A stretch of 64,000 nucleotides of DNA from CAWATZ01 sp963784995 (GCA_963784995.1 CAWATZ010000003.1:1674001-1738000), one strand, 5' to 3'; shown: positions 17,473-28,375, numbered from the stretch's first letter. Notes: a model not told the origin generated them from the sequence alone. Numbers and translations are program-made.

Positions 17473-18261
17473 CTATCCGTCATCGGGTGCCCTTGCCAGG
17501 ACGATCATGTTGTCCGTCTCCTGGGTCAGCGGCCGGCGGTCGAAGCCGCCGAAGAGGTCCCACTGCCGGAAGCCGGCGACCCGGAGCAGGAGTTTCATCT
17601 CCTCCCGGTAGACGTAGCGCGTCAGGAACTCGGATCGATGGATCGTCTCGATGGTGCCGTCGCCGTGCAGCATCTCAACCTCGTTGATGGAGTGCTGAGT
17701 CTGTTCGACGCGGTTGAGGGTGCGAGTGTCGTACAGCCGGAGCGGCAACCCGGTCTGTGGGTGACGCATCTCCACCTCCAGCACGCGGACCTTCTCGGGC
17801 ATGCTTACGTACGCCAGCCCGGGAAAGAAGGTGTCGAAGGCCAGCAGGCCGCCCGGGAGCAGGTGCTGCCGGCAGAGGTCCAGACAGCGGATCTGCGCTT
17901 CCTGGGTCAGGTTGTGGATAAAGGCGTTGAACGTGATCATGATGAGCGCGTAGCGGCGCGGCAGCTGGAAGTCGCTCATGTCGGCCTGGTACAGCTGCGG
18001 GGTCAGGTGCAGAGCATCGGCCTTCTTGCGCAGGGTGTCCAGCATGGGCTTGTGCAGGTCCAGCCCGTCCCCCTCCGCACCGGCTTGCAGACACGGCAAG
18101 AGAATGCGACCCGTCCCGCAGGTGATGTCCAGGATCGGGCCCCTCGCCTGGCGAGCGAGATCGACGTAAAAGTCGATGCCGTAGGTGAGATTTTGCATCA
18201 GGATGTCGTACAGCTCGCCGTCATCAAAGGGCGAGGGCTCAGCGGCCGGTTTCGCTTCCAT
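17473..18261 (-). CDS. Class I SAM-dependent methyltransferase
   Basis: A 262-residue protein. Motif I of the Rossmann-like methyltransferase fold is ILDITCGTGRILLPCL at about residues 43-58, followed by an acidic strand end (GDGLDLHKPMLD), a Y-x-ADMSDF segment for adenine binding and LLPGGLLAFDTF after the central strand. The C-terminal part (YREEMKLLLRVAGFRQWDLFGGFD) is typical of small-molecule methyltransferases. The substrate is unknown. ATG 18261 was preferred over the open frame to 18609, which runs across the divergent promoter region. It leads the minus-strand series methyltransferase, coaD, hydrolase. Confidence 0.85.
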   Translation of the reverse strand: MEAKPAAEPSPFDDGELYDILMQNLTYGIDFYVDLARQARGPILDITCGTGRILLPCLQAGAEGDGLDLHKPMLDTLRKKADALHLTPQLYQADMSDFQLPRRYALIMITFNAFIHNLTQEAQIRCLDLCRQHLLPGGLLAFDTFFPGLAYVSMPEKVRVLEVEMRHPQTGLPLRLYDTRTLNRVEQTQHSINEVEMLHGDGTIETIHRSEFLTRYVYREEMKLLLRVAGFRQWDLFGGFDRRPLTQETDNMIVLARAPDDG

Positions 18262-18408
18262 GAGGGCTCTCCCATGCCAGGGTCCAGGAGTGTTTCCACA
18301 GATACTCGATCCAGGTGGTCCGTGCAAGCGGTTGCATCTTTGCTTGACCGTCTGCCGGTGACGTGTTAGCGTCGCGGAAGGTTCAAGGTTCGGGAGGAGG
18401 AAGCCGGA

Positions 18409-19014
18409 ATGACGCCACAAGCCGCCAGTCTGCCCCTCCTCGGCACCATCGCCGGGTTTCGCCGCTTCACAGTCCCGGAGTATCACCGCCTGACCGAGAT
18501 CGGCATTTTGACCGAGAATGACAATGTCGAACTCCTCGAAGGCTATCTCATCCTGAAAATGGCTCGCAATCCGCCCCACGACGGCACCATTCACCGCGTC
18601 CTCAAGCAACTGCTCAAGGTCTTACCGACTGGCTGGGACGTTCGGATTCAATCCGCCATCACCCTCACCGACAGTGAACCGGAGCCCGACCTGGCCGTGG
18701 TCCGCGAAGACCCGGACGGCTACGTGACCCGCCATCCGCATGCAAGTGACGTGGAGGTGGTCATCGAGGTGGCCGACTCGACCCTGGCAGGCGACCGGGC
18801 CGACAAGGGCCGCATTTACGCCCGGGCCGGCATCCCTTGCTATTGGATTGTCAATCTGCCGGATCAGCAGATCGAGGTTTACACACTCCCATCGGGGCCG
18901 CCTGCCGTGCCAGCGTATAGTCAGCGGCAGGACTTCCGGAGCGGGACCCTGGTTCCGCTGTCCCTGGATGGTCAGCCAGTCAGTCCTCTTCCGGTTCAGC
19001 AACTGCTTCCGTAA
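18409..19014 (+). CDS. Uma2-family (DUF820) PD-(D/E)XK nuclease-like protein
   Basis: A 201-residue protein; ATG 18409 has GGAGGAGG upstream. Family landmarks are visible: RFTVPEYHRLTEIGIL, the 'NVELLEGYLI' strand, SEPEPDLAVVRED (the catalytic PD), VVIEVADSTLAGDRADKGRIYARAGIPCYWIVN (E-x-K equivalent, here split as EVADST then a Lys) and the I-E-V-Y C-terminal strand. Uma2 proteins are multi-copy in Gemmata-like bacteria and cyanobacteria; their biological role is not settled, and nuclease activity is inferred from the fold. It is transcribed divergently from the methyltransferase. Confidence 0.9.
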   Translation: MTPQAASLPLLGTIAGFRRFTVPEYHRLTEIGILTENDNVELLEGYLILKMARNPPHDGTIHRVLKQLLKVLPTGWDVRIQSAITLTDSEPEPDLAVVREDPDGYVTRHPHASDVEVVIEVADSTLAGDRADKGRIYARAGIPCYWIVNLPDQQIEVYTLPSGPPAVPAYSQRQDFRSGTLVPLSLDGQPVSPLPVQQLLP

Positions 19015-19277
19015 ATCCATTCACCTTCGGCCGGGCTCCGCCCTGAGCTATTCCAGGTTCCCCGGAAATCCGCGCTCTTTTAACTTGACGCTGTCGTTGA
19101 GTCAGGTAAGGTGGAAGGGTGATGGGCAGGGGGAAGCCGCGCCCGGAGCTGTTGCTCGCACTCCGTCCTTCTCGTGGCAGATGCCGCGAAAAACCGGCCC
19201 GCCGGCACGTAACCACGGTTCTCGGACCGTGGACCCTTTGCAGTTTCGGACAGGCACGTACGGGAGGTCCTTTTGCC

Positions 19278-20726
19278 ATGATGCCGCGGATCTCGTTTCT
19301 CCTCTTGCTGGTTGCTCTCTCTCTCCCGAGGACCAGTCGAGCAGGCCCACCGGCGCCGGCACAACCCAGCGCGGAGGCCCGACGGATTCAGGAGTTGATT
19401 CACCAGCTGAGCAGCGATGAGTTTCGCGAGCGGGACAGCGCCGCCCGGCAGCTGGAGCAAATCGGCGTCCCGGCCCTGGCCCTGCTCCAGAAAGCGGGCC
19501 GGACCGGCGACCTGGACTTGCGGCGCACGGCGGAGGAAGTGGCCGGCCGGATTCAGGCCCACGATCTGGCCGCGCGCATGCTCGCTCCCCGCAAGGTCAC
19601 CCTCGATCTGAAGGAGGTCCCGCTCTCCGAGGCCCTCGTTCTGCTGTCCCGGCAAAGCGGCTATGCGCTGCATCTGGCCGACACCCAGCCGGGGCCGGCC
19701 GATCGGAAGATCACCCTGCAGGCACGTGATTTGCCGTTCTGGGAAGTCCTCGGGCAGGTCTGTCGCCAGGCGGAGCTGACGGAACAGCGGCCGGCCGCCG
19801 GGGTCGGCAAGACCGAGGTCCTGCAACTGACGCCCGGCCAGAGAGGCGAGCTGGCCAGCAGCCTGGTCGGTTCGGTTCGCCTGGGCGTGCTGCCGGCCTC
19901 CCGGGCCCAGATTCGCGTCCCGGCGGTCGAGGAGGGGGAAACGGTCCTGGTCCTGGACAGCCTGGCCGAGCCACGGGTGAAGGGCTTCGGCATGATCGGC
20001 ATTGTCCGCGTCCAGCGGGCCATCGACAGTCTGGGCCAGGAGCGGGAGGTGATGCAGCTGAACGCCGACGCCGACCAGAGCAACATGGACCCCCTCCGGG
20101 GCGCGGGCTGGGTCCGCGGCGGGGCCGGCCGGCCGCTGCTGGTCTTGCCGCCGGAGCCGCCTTCGGGGCAGCGGCAAGTGGCCCTGTGTGTTCGGCCGGG
20201 GGACAAACCCGCACGGATGCTGCGCGAGCTGTCCGGCCTGCTCTCGGTCCAGGCCTACCGCGAACTGGAGGAAAATCGGATCGTCATCGACAACGTCCTC
20301 GAGGCGGGGGGGGTCACGGCCAAGGGCAAGAACAGCGAGGAAATCGAGGTGCTGGACGTGACCCGCTGGGCCAATGGCGGTGTCCAGGTGCAGATGCTGC
20401 TGCGCAACCTGACGGGGCCGTTTCCCGGCGGATTGCCGGTCGCCATCCGCAGACGCGGCGGCATGCGGATCGTGGCCGGTTCCCAGCCCGGCGGTCTGGA
20501 CCCCGCTCACTTGCCGCAACTGCTGGACAGTGCCGGTCGGGCTTACCAGCTGGCCGAAAACCACTCCCAGGGGATGCAGCTCAGTGCCACCGGCGTCGCT
20601 CACCAGGTCACGCTGGTCTATCGTCCCGGCACCGGCCAGAAGGAGCCCGCCCGCCTGGTCCTCCGGGGACAGCAACTGGTCGTCTTTGAAGTGCCCTTCA
20701 CGCTGAAGAATGTGCCGTTGCCCTGA
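19278..20726 (+). CDS. Secreted protein with HEAT-like and STN-like segments
   Basis: A 482-residue protein with signal peptide (MMPRISFLLLLVALSLPRTSRA). Residues about 35-95 form HEAT-like helices (LSSDEFRERDSAARQLEQIG...ALALLQ), followed by KVTLDLKEVPLSEALVLLSR, the pattern of the short secretin/TonB N-terminal (STN-like) domain. The remainder is beta-rich and not recognised. No secretin pore region follows. Start 19278 has GGGAGG upstream; the frame open from 19119 adds only non-protein-like sequence. HEAT plus STN-like arrangements occur in exported planctomycete proteins of unknown role; a binding or scaffold function in the envelope is an inference. Confidence 0.7.
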   Translation: MMPRISFLLLLVALSLPRTSRAGPPAPAQPSAEARRIQELIHQLSSDEFRERDSAARQLEQIGVPALALLQKAGRTGDLDLRRTAEEVAGRIQAHDLAARMLAPRKVTLDLKEVPLSEALVLLSRQSGYALHLADTQPGPADRKITLQARDLPFWEVLGQVCRQAELTEQRPAAGVGKTEVLQLTPGQRGELASSLVGSVRLGVLPASRAQIRVPAVEEGETVLVLDSLAEPRVKGFGMIGIVRVQRAIDSLGQEREVMQLNADADQSNMDPLRGAGWVRGGAGRPLLVLPPEPPSGQRQVALCVRPGDKPARMLRELSGLLSVQAYRELEENRIVIDNVLEAGGVTAKGKNSEEIEVLDVTRWANGGVQVQMLLRNLTGPFPGGLPVAIRRRGGMRIVAGSQPGGLDPAHLPQLLDSAGRAYQLAENHSQGMQLSATGVAHQVTLVYRPGTGQKEPARLVLRGQQLVVFEVPFTLKNVPLP

Positions 20727-20728
20727 TG

Positions 20729-20857
20729 CTGTAGGGAACGCCCTCCGTGGCGTTCCGTTGGCGACCGGAACGCCACGGAGGGCGAGAGGCGCTGTAGGGA
20801 ACGCCCTCCGTGGCGTTCCGGTCCCAAACGGAACGCCACGGAGGGCGTTCCCTACAG
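20729..20857. repeat. Double palindromic repeat 'GTAGGGAACGCCCTCCGTGG'
   Basis: The unit CTGTAGGGAACGCCCTCCGT..GGCGTTCCG occurs twice in direct orientation (from 20729 and from 20793) and each is followed by its reverse complement (GGAACGCCACGGAGGGCG); the final arm reads GGAGGGCGTTCCCTACAG. The block fills the gap between the HEAT/STN gene and the hybrid kinase, ending 39 bp before the next start. Confidence 0.85.
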
Positions 20858-20896
20858 CGCTGCGGTTCGGCGAAGCTGCCGTCAAGAGAGCCTGGT

Positions 20897-22195
<1,299 letters not shown>

Positions 22196-22711
22196 CGAGC
22201 CCGAGATCCTGTTCTCGCTGCGCTCGCTGCTGCGGCGGGACTTCGAGGTTTACACTGCCGAGAGCGGGGCCGAAGCTCTGCGCATCCTTCAGGAGCAGCC
22301 GGTTCACGTCATCCTGACCGACCAGCGGATGCCGCAAATGACCGGCGTGGAATTGCTGAGCCGGGCCCGCGGCAGCCATCCGGAAGCGATCCGCATCGTA
22401 TTCACGGGCTACGCCGACATCAAGTCCGTGGTCGATGGCATCAACCGGGGACGGATCTACCGCTACCTGACCAAGCCGTGGGACCCGGACGAACTGATCG
22501 CGGTGTTGCGGCAGGCCTGCGAGCAGCACGACCGGGTCGCCGAGAGAACGCAACTGCTCCGCGACCTGCGCCAGCACCTGGCGCAGCTCCCGGCCCAGCC
22601 GGCCTCTCAGGGCCTCCTGGAACGCATTGACCGTGCGCTGTCGGCCCCGGAAGACGCAACCGAACCGTGACGGGCCATTGCCACACTCATGACTGGGGAG
22701 AACTGGAACCG

Positions 22712-24115
22712 ATGAGAGCCACGCCGTTCGTCCTGCTCCTCCTTGGCCTCCTGTGCGGAGGGATGCCCTCGCTCGCCCTGGCGATCGAGCCGCCGAAGCG
22801 GCCCAACGTCCTGTTCATCGTCGTCGATGATCTTTGCTGCGGCCTGGGTTGCTACGCGGCGCCGGCCGTCAAGTCGCCGAACATCGACCGCCTGGCCGCC
22901 CGGGGCGTCCGCTTCGATCGAGCCTACTGTCAGTACCCGGTGTGCAATCCGAGCCGAACGTCTTTTCTGTCCGGCCGCAGGCCGGACACGACCGGCATTC
23001 TCGAGAACACAACTCCATTTCGGGAAAAGATGCCGGACGTGGTCACGTTGCCGCAGCTGTTCCGTCAGCATGGCTACACCACCGTCAGCCTGGGCAAGGT
23101 GATCCACGCGGGGACCGACCCCAAAACGGGCAAACGCGGGGTTCCCTTCCAGGATGCGAAATCGTGGGACGACTGCCGGAGCTTTACGCCGACCGCTCTG
23201 GGCAAGAAGGGCGAAGGCCGGGACGTGACCGGCGGCAAGCTCCCGGTCCTGAACTGGCTGGCCGCCGAGGGCGGCGACGAGGACCAGCCGGACGGGCAAC
23301 TCGCCGCCGAAGCGATCAAGGTGCTGGAGGGAGCGCGCGACAGGCCGTTCTTCCTGGCGTGCGGCTTCCACAAGCCGCACGATCCCTTCCACGCTCCGAA
23401 GAAGTATTTCGAGCTGTACCCGCTGGACAGGATCATGCTTCACCAGCCGCCGGCCGACCGGACCCCGGACCTGCCCGCGGCGATCTCGCGGATGCACCCG
23501 GTCTACAAGCTGGCCGGCCAGGACGCCCGGGAGCTGCGGCGGTCATACCTCGCCTGCACGACGTTCATGGACGCCCAGGTGGGCAAGGTGCTTGACGCGC
23601 TGGATCGGCTGAAGCTGTGGGACAACACGATCGTCGTCCTGATCGGGGACCACGGCTATCACCAGGGAGAACACGACTGGTGGCTGAAGTTCACCCTGTT
23701 CGAGATGAGCGCCCGACCGCCGCTGATCGTCTGGGCGCCGGGACGCAAGGGGATGGGCCGACCTACCTCCGGGATCGTGGAGTTCGTGGATCTGTATCCA
23801 ACGCTGGCGGACCTGGCCGGGCTGAGTCCGCCGAAGGGGCTGGAAGGGGTCAGCTTTCGGCCGCTGCTGGAGGATCCGACCAGGGAGGGGAAGAAAGCCG
23901 CGTTTACCCAGTCCAACCGCGCCAGGTTCACGGGCCGAACGGTGCGAACGGATCGCTGGCGCTACACCGAGTGGGACCGCGGCGACAAGGGCGTGGAACT
24001 CTACGATCATGCGTCCGATCCGCTGGAGTACCACAACCTCGCCGACAAGCCGGAACACGCCGCGGTTCGTCGGGAGTTGCAGGCCCTGCTTCGTGCTGGC
24101 TCCCCGAAGCCGTGA
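22712..24115 (+). CDS. Secreted sulfatase, iduronate-2-sulfatase-like
   Basis: A 467-residue type I sulfatase with signal peptide (MRATPFVLLLLGLLCGGMPS). Metal-binding start of the alkaline-phosphatase-like fold is NVLFIVVDDL; the formylglycine site is Cys78 in the C-x-P-S-R motif (VCNPSRTSFLSGRRP). Later landmarks are KVIHAG, GFHKPHDPFHAPKKY, the second metal site GDHGYHQGEHDWW and the RWRYTEW end. The overall order is that of iduronate-2-sulfatase-like planctomycete enzymes, which desulfate algal or animal polysaccharides; the exact substrate is unknown. It requires an anaerobic or FGE-type maturase encoded elsewhere. The gene is 41 bp after the response regulator, so the two-component pair may control it. 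Confidence 0.92.
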   Translation: MRATPFVLLLLGLLCGGMPSLALAIEPPKRPNVLFIVVDDLCCGLGCYAAPAVKSPNIDRLAARGVRFDRAYCQYPVCNPSRTSFLSGRRPDTTGILENTTPFREKMPDVVTLPQLFRQHGYTTVSLGKVIHAGTDPKTGKRGVPFQDAKSWDDCRSFTPTALGKKGEGRDVTGGKLPVLNWLAAEGGDEDQPDGQLAAEAIKVLEGARDRPFFLACGFHKPHDPFHAPKKYFELYPLDRIMLHQPPADRTPDLPAAISRMHPVYKLAGQDARELRRSYLACTTFMDAQVGKVLDALDRLKLWDNTIVVLIGDHGYHQGEHDWWLKFTLFEMSARPPLIVWAPGRKGMGRPTSGIVEFVDLYPTLADLAGLSPPKGLEGVSFRPLLEDPTREGKKAAFTQSNRARFTGRTVRTDRWRYTEWDRGDKGVELYDHASDPLEYHNLADKPEHAAVRRELQALLRAGSPKP

Positions 24116-24183
24116 CCGCATCCGGTCGATCGCACCAGGCAGTCTGCCGGTGTTCTGGACAGCCATCCTCGGAAGGAGTGAGT

Positions 24184-24879
24184 ATGGATGAGACGGAATG
24201 GCTGGAATCTGAGAACCCTTTCAAGATGCTCGAGTTCCTCCAGGATCGGGCCAGCGAACGGAAGTTGAGGCTCTTTGCGACGGCCTGCTGCATTCGCACG
24301 TGGATTCTGCTCAAGGATGAACGGAGTCGGGACGGCGTTCAGCTGGCTCTGCGTCATGCTTCTGGCGATTCTGTCACACGGCTGGAGCTGGAACAAGCGA
24401 GGGAGCGAGCGTATCAAGCTGGCTACGATGTGACGTTTGGCCTGGAATCGTTAGACTTCGACGAGAGGCATCGTCAGCAAGCAGCCTTGGCGGTTGGCGA
24501 ACTGCTCCAGGATTATCGTCCCCAGACCGTTGCGCACAACGTCATGACGATGCTGAGTGGACCGCCAGATCATACTGGGTTTGCCCAGGCATTCTATTGT
24601 GACACAAAAGCTCACCATGCCCGGCTACTCCGAGAAGTCTTTGGAAATCCTTTCCGCATCCCAGAGATCGATTCCTTCTGGCTCAAGCACAATGGCGGTT
24701 GTGTCAGCCAACTAGCGGCAGAGATGGACAGCCAGTGGACTTTCGAGCAAATGCCGATCCTTGCCGACGCCCTCGAAGAAGCCGGTTGCACGAACGTTGA
24801 CGTTCTGAACCACTGTCGCCAACCTGGAGAGCACGTCCGCGGTTGCTGGCTGCTGGACCTGCTTTTGTGCAAAGTTTAG
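24184..24879 (+). CDS. Gemmata M(T/D)E-x-EWL family protein, full length
   Basis: A 231-residue protein beginning MDETEWLESENPFKMLEFLQ after GGAAGGAG. The family is abundant in Gemmata-like genomes; its role is unknown. Visible conserved blocks: RKLRLFATACCIR (helix with paired Cys), the middle HHARLLREVFGNPFR, and a C-terminal block MPILADALEEAGC...DVLNHCRQ...HVRGCWLLDLLL. Predominantly helical and soluble; no signal peptide. Compare the shortened relative at 8220-8537. GC content is visibly lower than in the sulfatase gene next to it. Confidence 0.8.
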   Translation: MDETEWLESENPFKMLEFLQDRASERKLRLFATACCIRTWILLKDERSRDGVQLALRHASGDSVTRLELEQARERAYQAGYDVTFGLESLDFDERHRQQAALAVGELLQDYRPQTVAHNVMTMLSGPPDHTGFAQAFYCDTKAHHARLLREVFGNPFRIPEIDSFWLKHNGGCVSQLAAEMDSQWTFEQMPILADALEEAGCTNVDVLNHCRQPGEHVRGCWLLDLLLCKV

Positions 24880-24915
24880 CTTCACTGGCCGAACAGGTCG
24901 GCCAGGAACAGAGGG

Positions 24916-25779
24916 ATGCTGCTGCAAGTGGATAATCTTCCCATTGATTCCCTGAGACAGCTCTCCTGGGAAATACCGGTCCTTGTCGTGTCCATTCTTG
25001 GCGTGATAGTTCCCCTCGCGTATCGGAGGCAGTATCCGGGTTCCTGGATGCTCATCCTGTCAGCTTTCGCGATCCTGCTGGCCACGTCGGTTGGCGGCGC
25101 GTTTCTCCGGTTCTATCTCCTTCGGGCTCGAATGGATGCGGGCAGACAACACCTTATGGCGGACTGGCTTCTGCCTTCCACAGCAATGCTCGAGAGCCTC
25201 CTGCGCACCCTCGCGTTCGGTCTGCTTCTCTTTGCTTTCTTTCGTCCGCGCCCCAGCTGGACGGCTCCTTCTCTCCAGAATTCTCCAGTGCAACCTGTGT
25301 TTGTCGTTCGCCTTGGCCTGGCATTGATCGCGGTCGTGCTTTACCTCGTCGCCCTGGCCTCTCCTGCCGTCGATGGCAGCCTTCCTGCGATTGATGGGTA
25401 TCGAGTGTATCGGGGCTGGGAGTGCCTGGTGGAGTTGCCCCTGGCGTTGATGTTCCCGGCCTGGTGGGCCAATCCTCTTTTCGTTGTTGGCCTGGCCTGC
25501 ATGCTCTTCCGCCGGGTCGCCATTGGCGGGATCTTGGGCGTGATCGCTTTGCTCTTGAGCTTGTCGTTTTGCCTTGACGTCCTGAAAGAGTTCGAGCGCA
25601 ACCGACCGGTTCGGGTCGGCTACTGGCTCTGGGTTGCGTCGATGGCGGTGCTGGCCGGTTCCCTCGCGCTCGCAGCCATGAACCGAATTGTCTCTCGCCA
25701 GGCAGAAGCGTCTCCTCGACCTCAGGACCACGGGCAAGACCACGAAGAAACAGGCTCGTTCACGAGCAGGAATGGATGA
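24916..25779 (+). CDS. Multi-spanning membrane protein, unknown function
   Basis: A 287-residue protein with about seven hydrophobic segments (for example IPVLVVSILGVIVPLAY, WMLILSAFAILLATSVGG, LGLALIAVVLYLVALAS, AIGGILGVIALLLSLSF, WLWVASMAVLAGSLAL) and a hydrophilic, charged C-terminal tail. No transporter or enzyme motif was recognised. The start at 24916 is supported by AGGAACAGAGGG directly upstream. It follows the Gemmata-family gene by 36 bp on the same strand, so the two may be co-expressed. Confidence 0.72.
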   Translation: MLLQVDNLPIDSLRQLSWEIPVLVVSILGVIVPLAYRRQYPGSWMLILSAFAILLATSVGGAFLRFYLLRARMDAGRQHLMADWLLPSTAMLESLLRTLAFGLLLFAFFRPRPSWTAPSLQNSPVQPVFVVRLGLALIAVVLYLVALASPAVDGSLPAIDGYRVYRGWECLVELPLALMFPAWWANPLFVVGLACMLFRRVAIGGILGVIALLLSLSFCLDVLKEFERNRPVRVGYWLWVASMAVLAGSLALAAMNRIVSRQAEASPRPQDHGQDHEETGSFTSRNG

Positions 25780-25833
25780 GCCGCGATCCTCCCGGCTCGA
25801 TGTGCGAGCCTTGTTCAGCGTCTCCGGCCCCAA

Positions 25834-26886
25834 TCAGGGCTTTGCCTGCCGTGTCTCGTAGCGCCGCGGCTTGCCCTTGCTGCCCACCGTGACGGCGTAG
25901 CTCTTGCCGTCGCCGGCCACCTCGAGCCGGATCGCTTCGCCCTGGCACTTCTCCTCGGGGTTCGCGATCAGGTCCGGCTCGGTGTTTTCCTGGGCCCCGA
26001 CGGTCAGGTTGCGGTGCAGCTGGTAGATCGCCTGGACGTCGGCGATGCGACGCAGTTCGGCGGTGACGCTGGCATGGCAGCCCTTCTGCGGACCGTTGGC
26101 GAAGACCACGACACGCGGCCGAACGGTCCGCAGCAGCACCGGGTTATTGCTGGAGTCCTGGCCGTGATGGGTCGCCTGGAAGACGTCCACCGGTCCGATC
26201 TTGTCGCTGGGATGCACCAGCTTGTACTCGATGTTCCAGGTCAGGTCGCCCAGGTTAAGGAAGCGGAAATCGCCGAAGCGGAGCAGGAAGCCCAGGCTCT
26301 TGGCGTTGTCGCTGGGGTCCACCGGTTTGGGCTTGTGGTCCCTGGCGATGGGGTTCGCCGCCGCTCCCGGTTTGTCGGGGATGACCTCGGTGTTGCCGCA
26401 CAGGCAGAGCAATTGGAGGGCCGGCGAGCCCGCGCTCTTTTTGAGGGCGATCTCGTCTCCCGGCTTGAGCGTCTTCGACTTGCCGGCGGACGCCGCCTTG
26501 TACGCCTGGATCAGGAGTGGGAAGTTCTTGGGATCGTCGGCCAGCTTGTCCGGGATGCCGCGGTCGTAATAGTTGCGGATCGGGATCAGCTTCGACAGTC
26601 GGCTGATGCTGCCATAATGGTCAAGGTGCCAGTGGGTGATGATCAGGTGGTCGATGGTCTTGAGGCCGGCCTTCAGCGCAACTTGATGGATGCGGTCGGC
26701 GTCGCGGACGCCGGGGTTGCCGCAGTCGATCAGCACGCTTTCCCCGGCCGGGGTGACGATCAGCGTGGCGGCGCCGCCCTCGGTGTCGATGAAGTGGATC
26801 TGCAAGGGCGCTGGCTTCTCGGCTGCAGGGACCGATCCGCCCAGCAGCACGGTCAGCACCAGGGCCAGCCATCCGATTCGCAACAT
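25834..26886 (-). CDS. Secreted MBL-fold metallo-hydrolase (ComEC-C-terminal-like)
   Basis: A 350-residue protein with signal peptide (MLRIGWLALVLTVLLGGSVPAA). The metallo-beta-lactamase signature THWHLDHYG (His85, His87, Asp89, His90) follows the ESVLIDCGNPG strand; LNLGDLTWNIE and ATHHGQDSS provide the later metal-binding positions. The layout QIHFIDTEGG...ATLIVTP matches stand-alone relatives of the ComEC hydrolase domain, which are phosphodiesterase-like. The C-terminal 60 residues form a small beta domain (IRLEVAGDGKSYAVTVGSK). The substrate is unknown. Confidence 0.85.
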   Translation of the reverse strand: MLRIGWLALVLTVLLGGSVPAAEKPAPLQIHFIDTEGGAATLIVTPAGESVLIDCGNPGVRDADRIHQVALKAGLKTIDHLIITHWHLDHYGSISRLSKLIPIRNYYDRGIPDKLADDPKNFPLLIQAYKAASAGKSKTLKPGDEIALKKSAGSPALQLLCLCGNTEVIPDKPGAAANPIARDHKPKPVDPSDNAKSLGFLLRFGDFRFLNLGDLTWNIEYKLVHPSDKIGPVDVFQATHHGQDSSNNPVLLRTVRPRVVVFANGPQKGCHASVTAELRRIADVQAIYQLHRNLTVGAQENTEPDLIANPEEKCQGEAIRLEVAGDGKSYAVTVGSKGKPRRYETRQAKP

Positions 26887-26993
26887 GGATTCTTCTCCGG
26901 TCAGCGTTCAGGGAAATCGTCCCTGCCATGATGGCACGCCGATCTGCGGCTCGCAACGGAAAAGTTGAAATGATAACCGATCGGAATCCACTT

Positions 26994-27746
26994 CTAATCG
27001 ACAGACACTCGGACTGTCACCTGGAAGCCGAAGTTGTTCTTGGCGATGCCGTGGAACGGTTCAAAGTAGCTGATCCATTGCGGGTTCAGCGCGGGGTCCG
27101 GAGCAAACTCTGCCGCCAACGCCTTGCAGGGCAGCAGGCAGAGGGGATGCCTGGCGCTCATGTGGAAGCTCTGGTGCAGGACGTACTTCCCCGTTCCCAC
27201 CGGCACCGCCACCGGCCCTTCCTGGTCGTTGATCGACAGGTTCTTGCCGCCGGCCGCGGCGTGGTCGGGCAGCGAGATGGTGGTCAGCGGCAGCGGTCCA
27301 CCGCTGAGCGTCACGCAGGCCGACTCCTCGGTGATGCCTTTGCCCACCACCTGGCTGCGGAGCAGGCCGATGACCTTGGCGGCGACATTCAGCTTGATAC
27401 TCTTGCCCTCCGGTTTGTCCAGGACCACCTCCAGGCACTGCGTCAGATCAAAGTCCAGGCTGGCCAGGGAATTGGTGCAGGGGTGAGCGCCCGCCGTGGT
27501 CACTCCCGTCATGGTTACGACCACGGTGTCCGGGGCCGGCTGCGCCACGTCGATGACGCCGCCGCCAGTGTGGGCGAAGCCGCAGCGCCGCGGCGTGACC
27601 TTGGCGTCGCGCTCGTGCAGTTTGATGGAAGGAGGGGCTGCCGGAGGCGGCTGCTCCGCCTGTTGTTCCTGAGAGAACGCGACCCGGACGAACAAGCTCC
27701 CCAGCAGCACTTGCAGGCCGAACAGACCGACGCCAGATCGTATCAT
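26994..27746 (-). CDS. Secreted protein of unknown function, 250 aa
   Basis: Starts MIRSGVGLFGLQVLLGSLFVRVAFS (signal peptide), then a Pro/Gln-rich linker (QEQQAEQPPPAAPP) and a beta-rich domain with six or more cysteines (RRCGFAH, AHPCTNS, QCLEVV, ESACVTL, HPLCLLPCKAL), suggesting disulfides outside the cytoplasm. GVIDVAQPAPDTVVVTMTG and the C-terminal FGFQVTVRVSVD are regular beta strands. The frame is open far upstream to 28388, but only the region from 27746 has a signal peptide and a GAGGAA ribosome binding site. I do not recognise the family. It lies 107 bp upstream of the MBL-fold gene on the same strand. Confidence 0.65.
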   Translation of the reverse strand: MIRSGVGLFGLQVLLGSLFVRVAFSQEQQAEQPPPAAPPSIKLHERDAKVTPRRCGFAHTGGGVIDVAQPAPDTVVVTMTGVTTAGAHPCTNSLASLDFDLTQCLEVVLDKPEGKSIKLNVAAKVIGLLRSQVVGKGITEESACVTLSGGPLPLTTISLPDHAAAGGKNLSINDQEGPVAVPVGTGKYVLHQSFHMSARHPLCLLPCKALAAEFAPDPALNPQWISYFEPFHGIAKNNFGFQVTVRVSVD

Positions 27747-27768
27747 GATGGTTGAATTCCTCAATTGC

Positions 27769-27800
27769 CTTTCTCCCTTCTCCCTGCTGAGGGAGAAAGG
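27769..27800. repeat. Hairpin CCTTTCTCCC/GGGAGAAAGG
   Basis: Perfect 10-bp arms around a TTCTCCCTGCTGA loop, 23 bp upstream of the minus-strand start at 27746. It may lie in the leader of that gene. Confidence 0.5.
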
Positions 27801-28142
27801 ATGAACTTTAACCTGGCGGTTGGGTCGAGGTGTTATCGGCCAGCACCCCAGCCATTCTCCACGGAATTGCCCTCCTCTTCCGCAATCCCGGCACTGCCCG
27901 CATTTTCGGCACGTTGCACGACGATCGTGCAAAACACCCGGTTCCGCCAGCTTCCTCTTCCGTCCGGCGGCAAGGGAAATTGCGCAAGTCCCCTTGGCAC
28001 AGCGACTAAAAGCGACCGGGCTGATCTGGCACAGCAATTGCCAGGGGACGTGCCTGTCCCGCCCGAGGCGCGTTGTGGCGGTTGGGCGACGTCCGGCAAA
28101 CCGACGGCGGGACACCTTTCTCCTCTCGGTTTTGGAATGTCT

Positions 28143-28229
28143 GCCGAGCCGCGCACGCAGCGCAGCGGAGTAAGCGGTCCTGCGGACTCCCAGGCCGCTT
28201 ACTCCGCTGCGCTGCGTGCGCGGCTCGGC
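28143..28229. repeat. Palindromic repeat family A, copy 3 (inverted)
   Basis: Same arms as copies 1 and 2 (GCCGAGCCGCGCACGCAGCG and complement). The loop TCCTGCGGACTCCCAGG, reverse-complemented, matches the other loops with a few changes, so this copy is in the opposite orientation and more diverged. Confidence 0.88.
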
Positions 28230-28375
28230 CGGCCAATGTCCCTCTGGACACCCCATGCCCCATTTTTTCCTTGACGAGCGGGTCGAAACGGGAATAGAAG
28301 AAAACGAAAGGGGAGCGCAACCTCGCGTCAGGTCACGCGGAGCGCGCTTTACCCGGAAGGTCGTGGAGGTAAACA

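Larger units (their letters stand above)
27747..28375. other. Intergenic region without a recognised gene (629 bp)
   Basis: Lies between divergent genes and should hold promoters for both. It contains a CCTTTCTCCC/GGGAGAAAGG hairpin (27769-27800) and the inverted copy of palindrome family A (28143-28229). Open frames here have no ribosome binding sites or recognisable protein character. Confidence 0.5.
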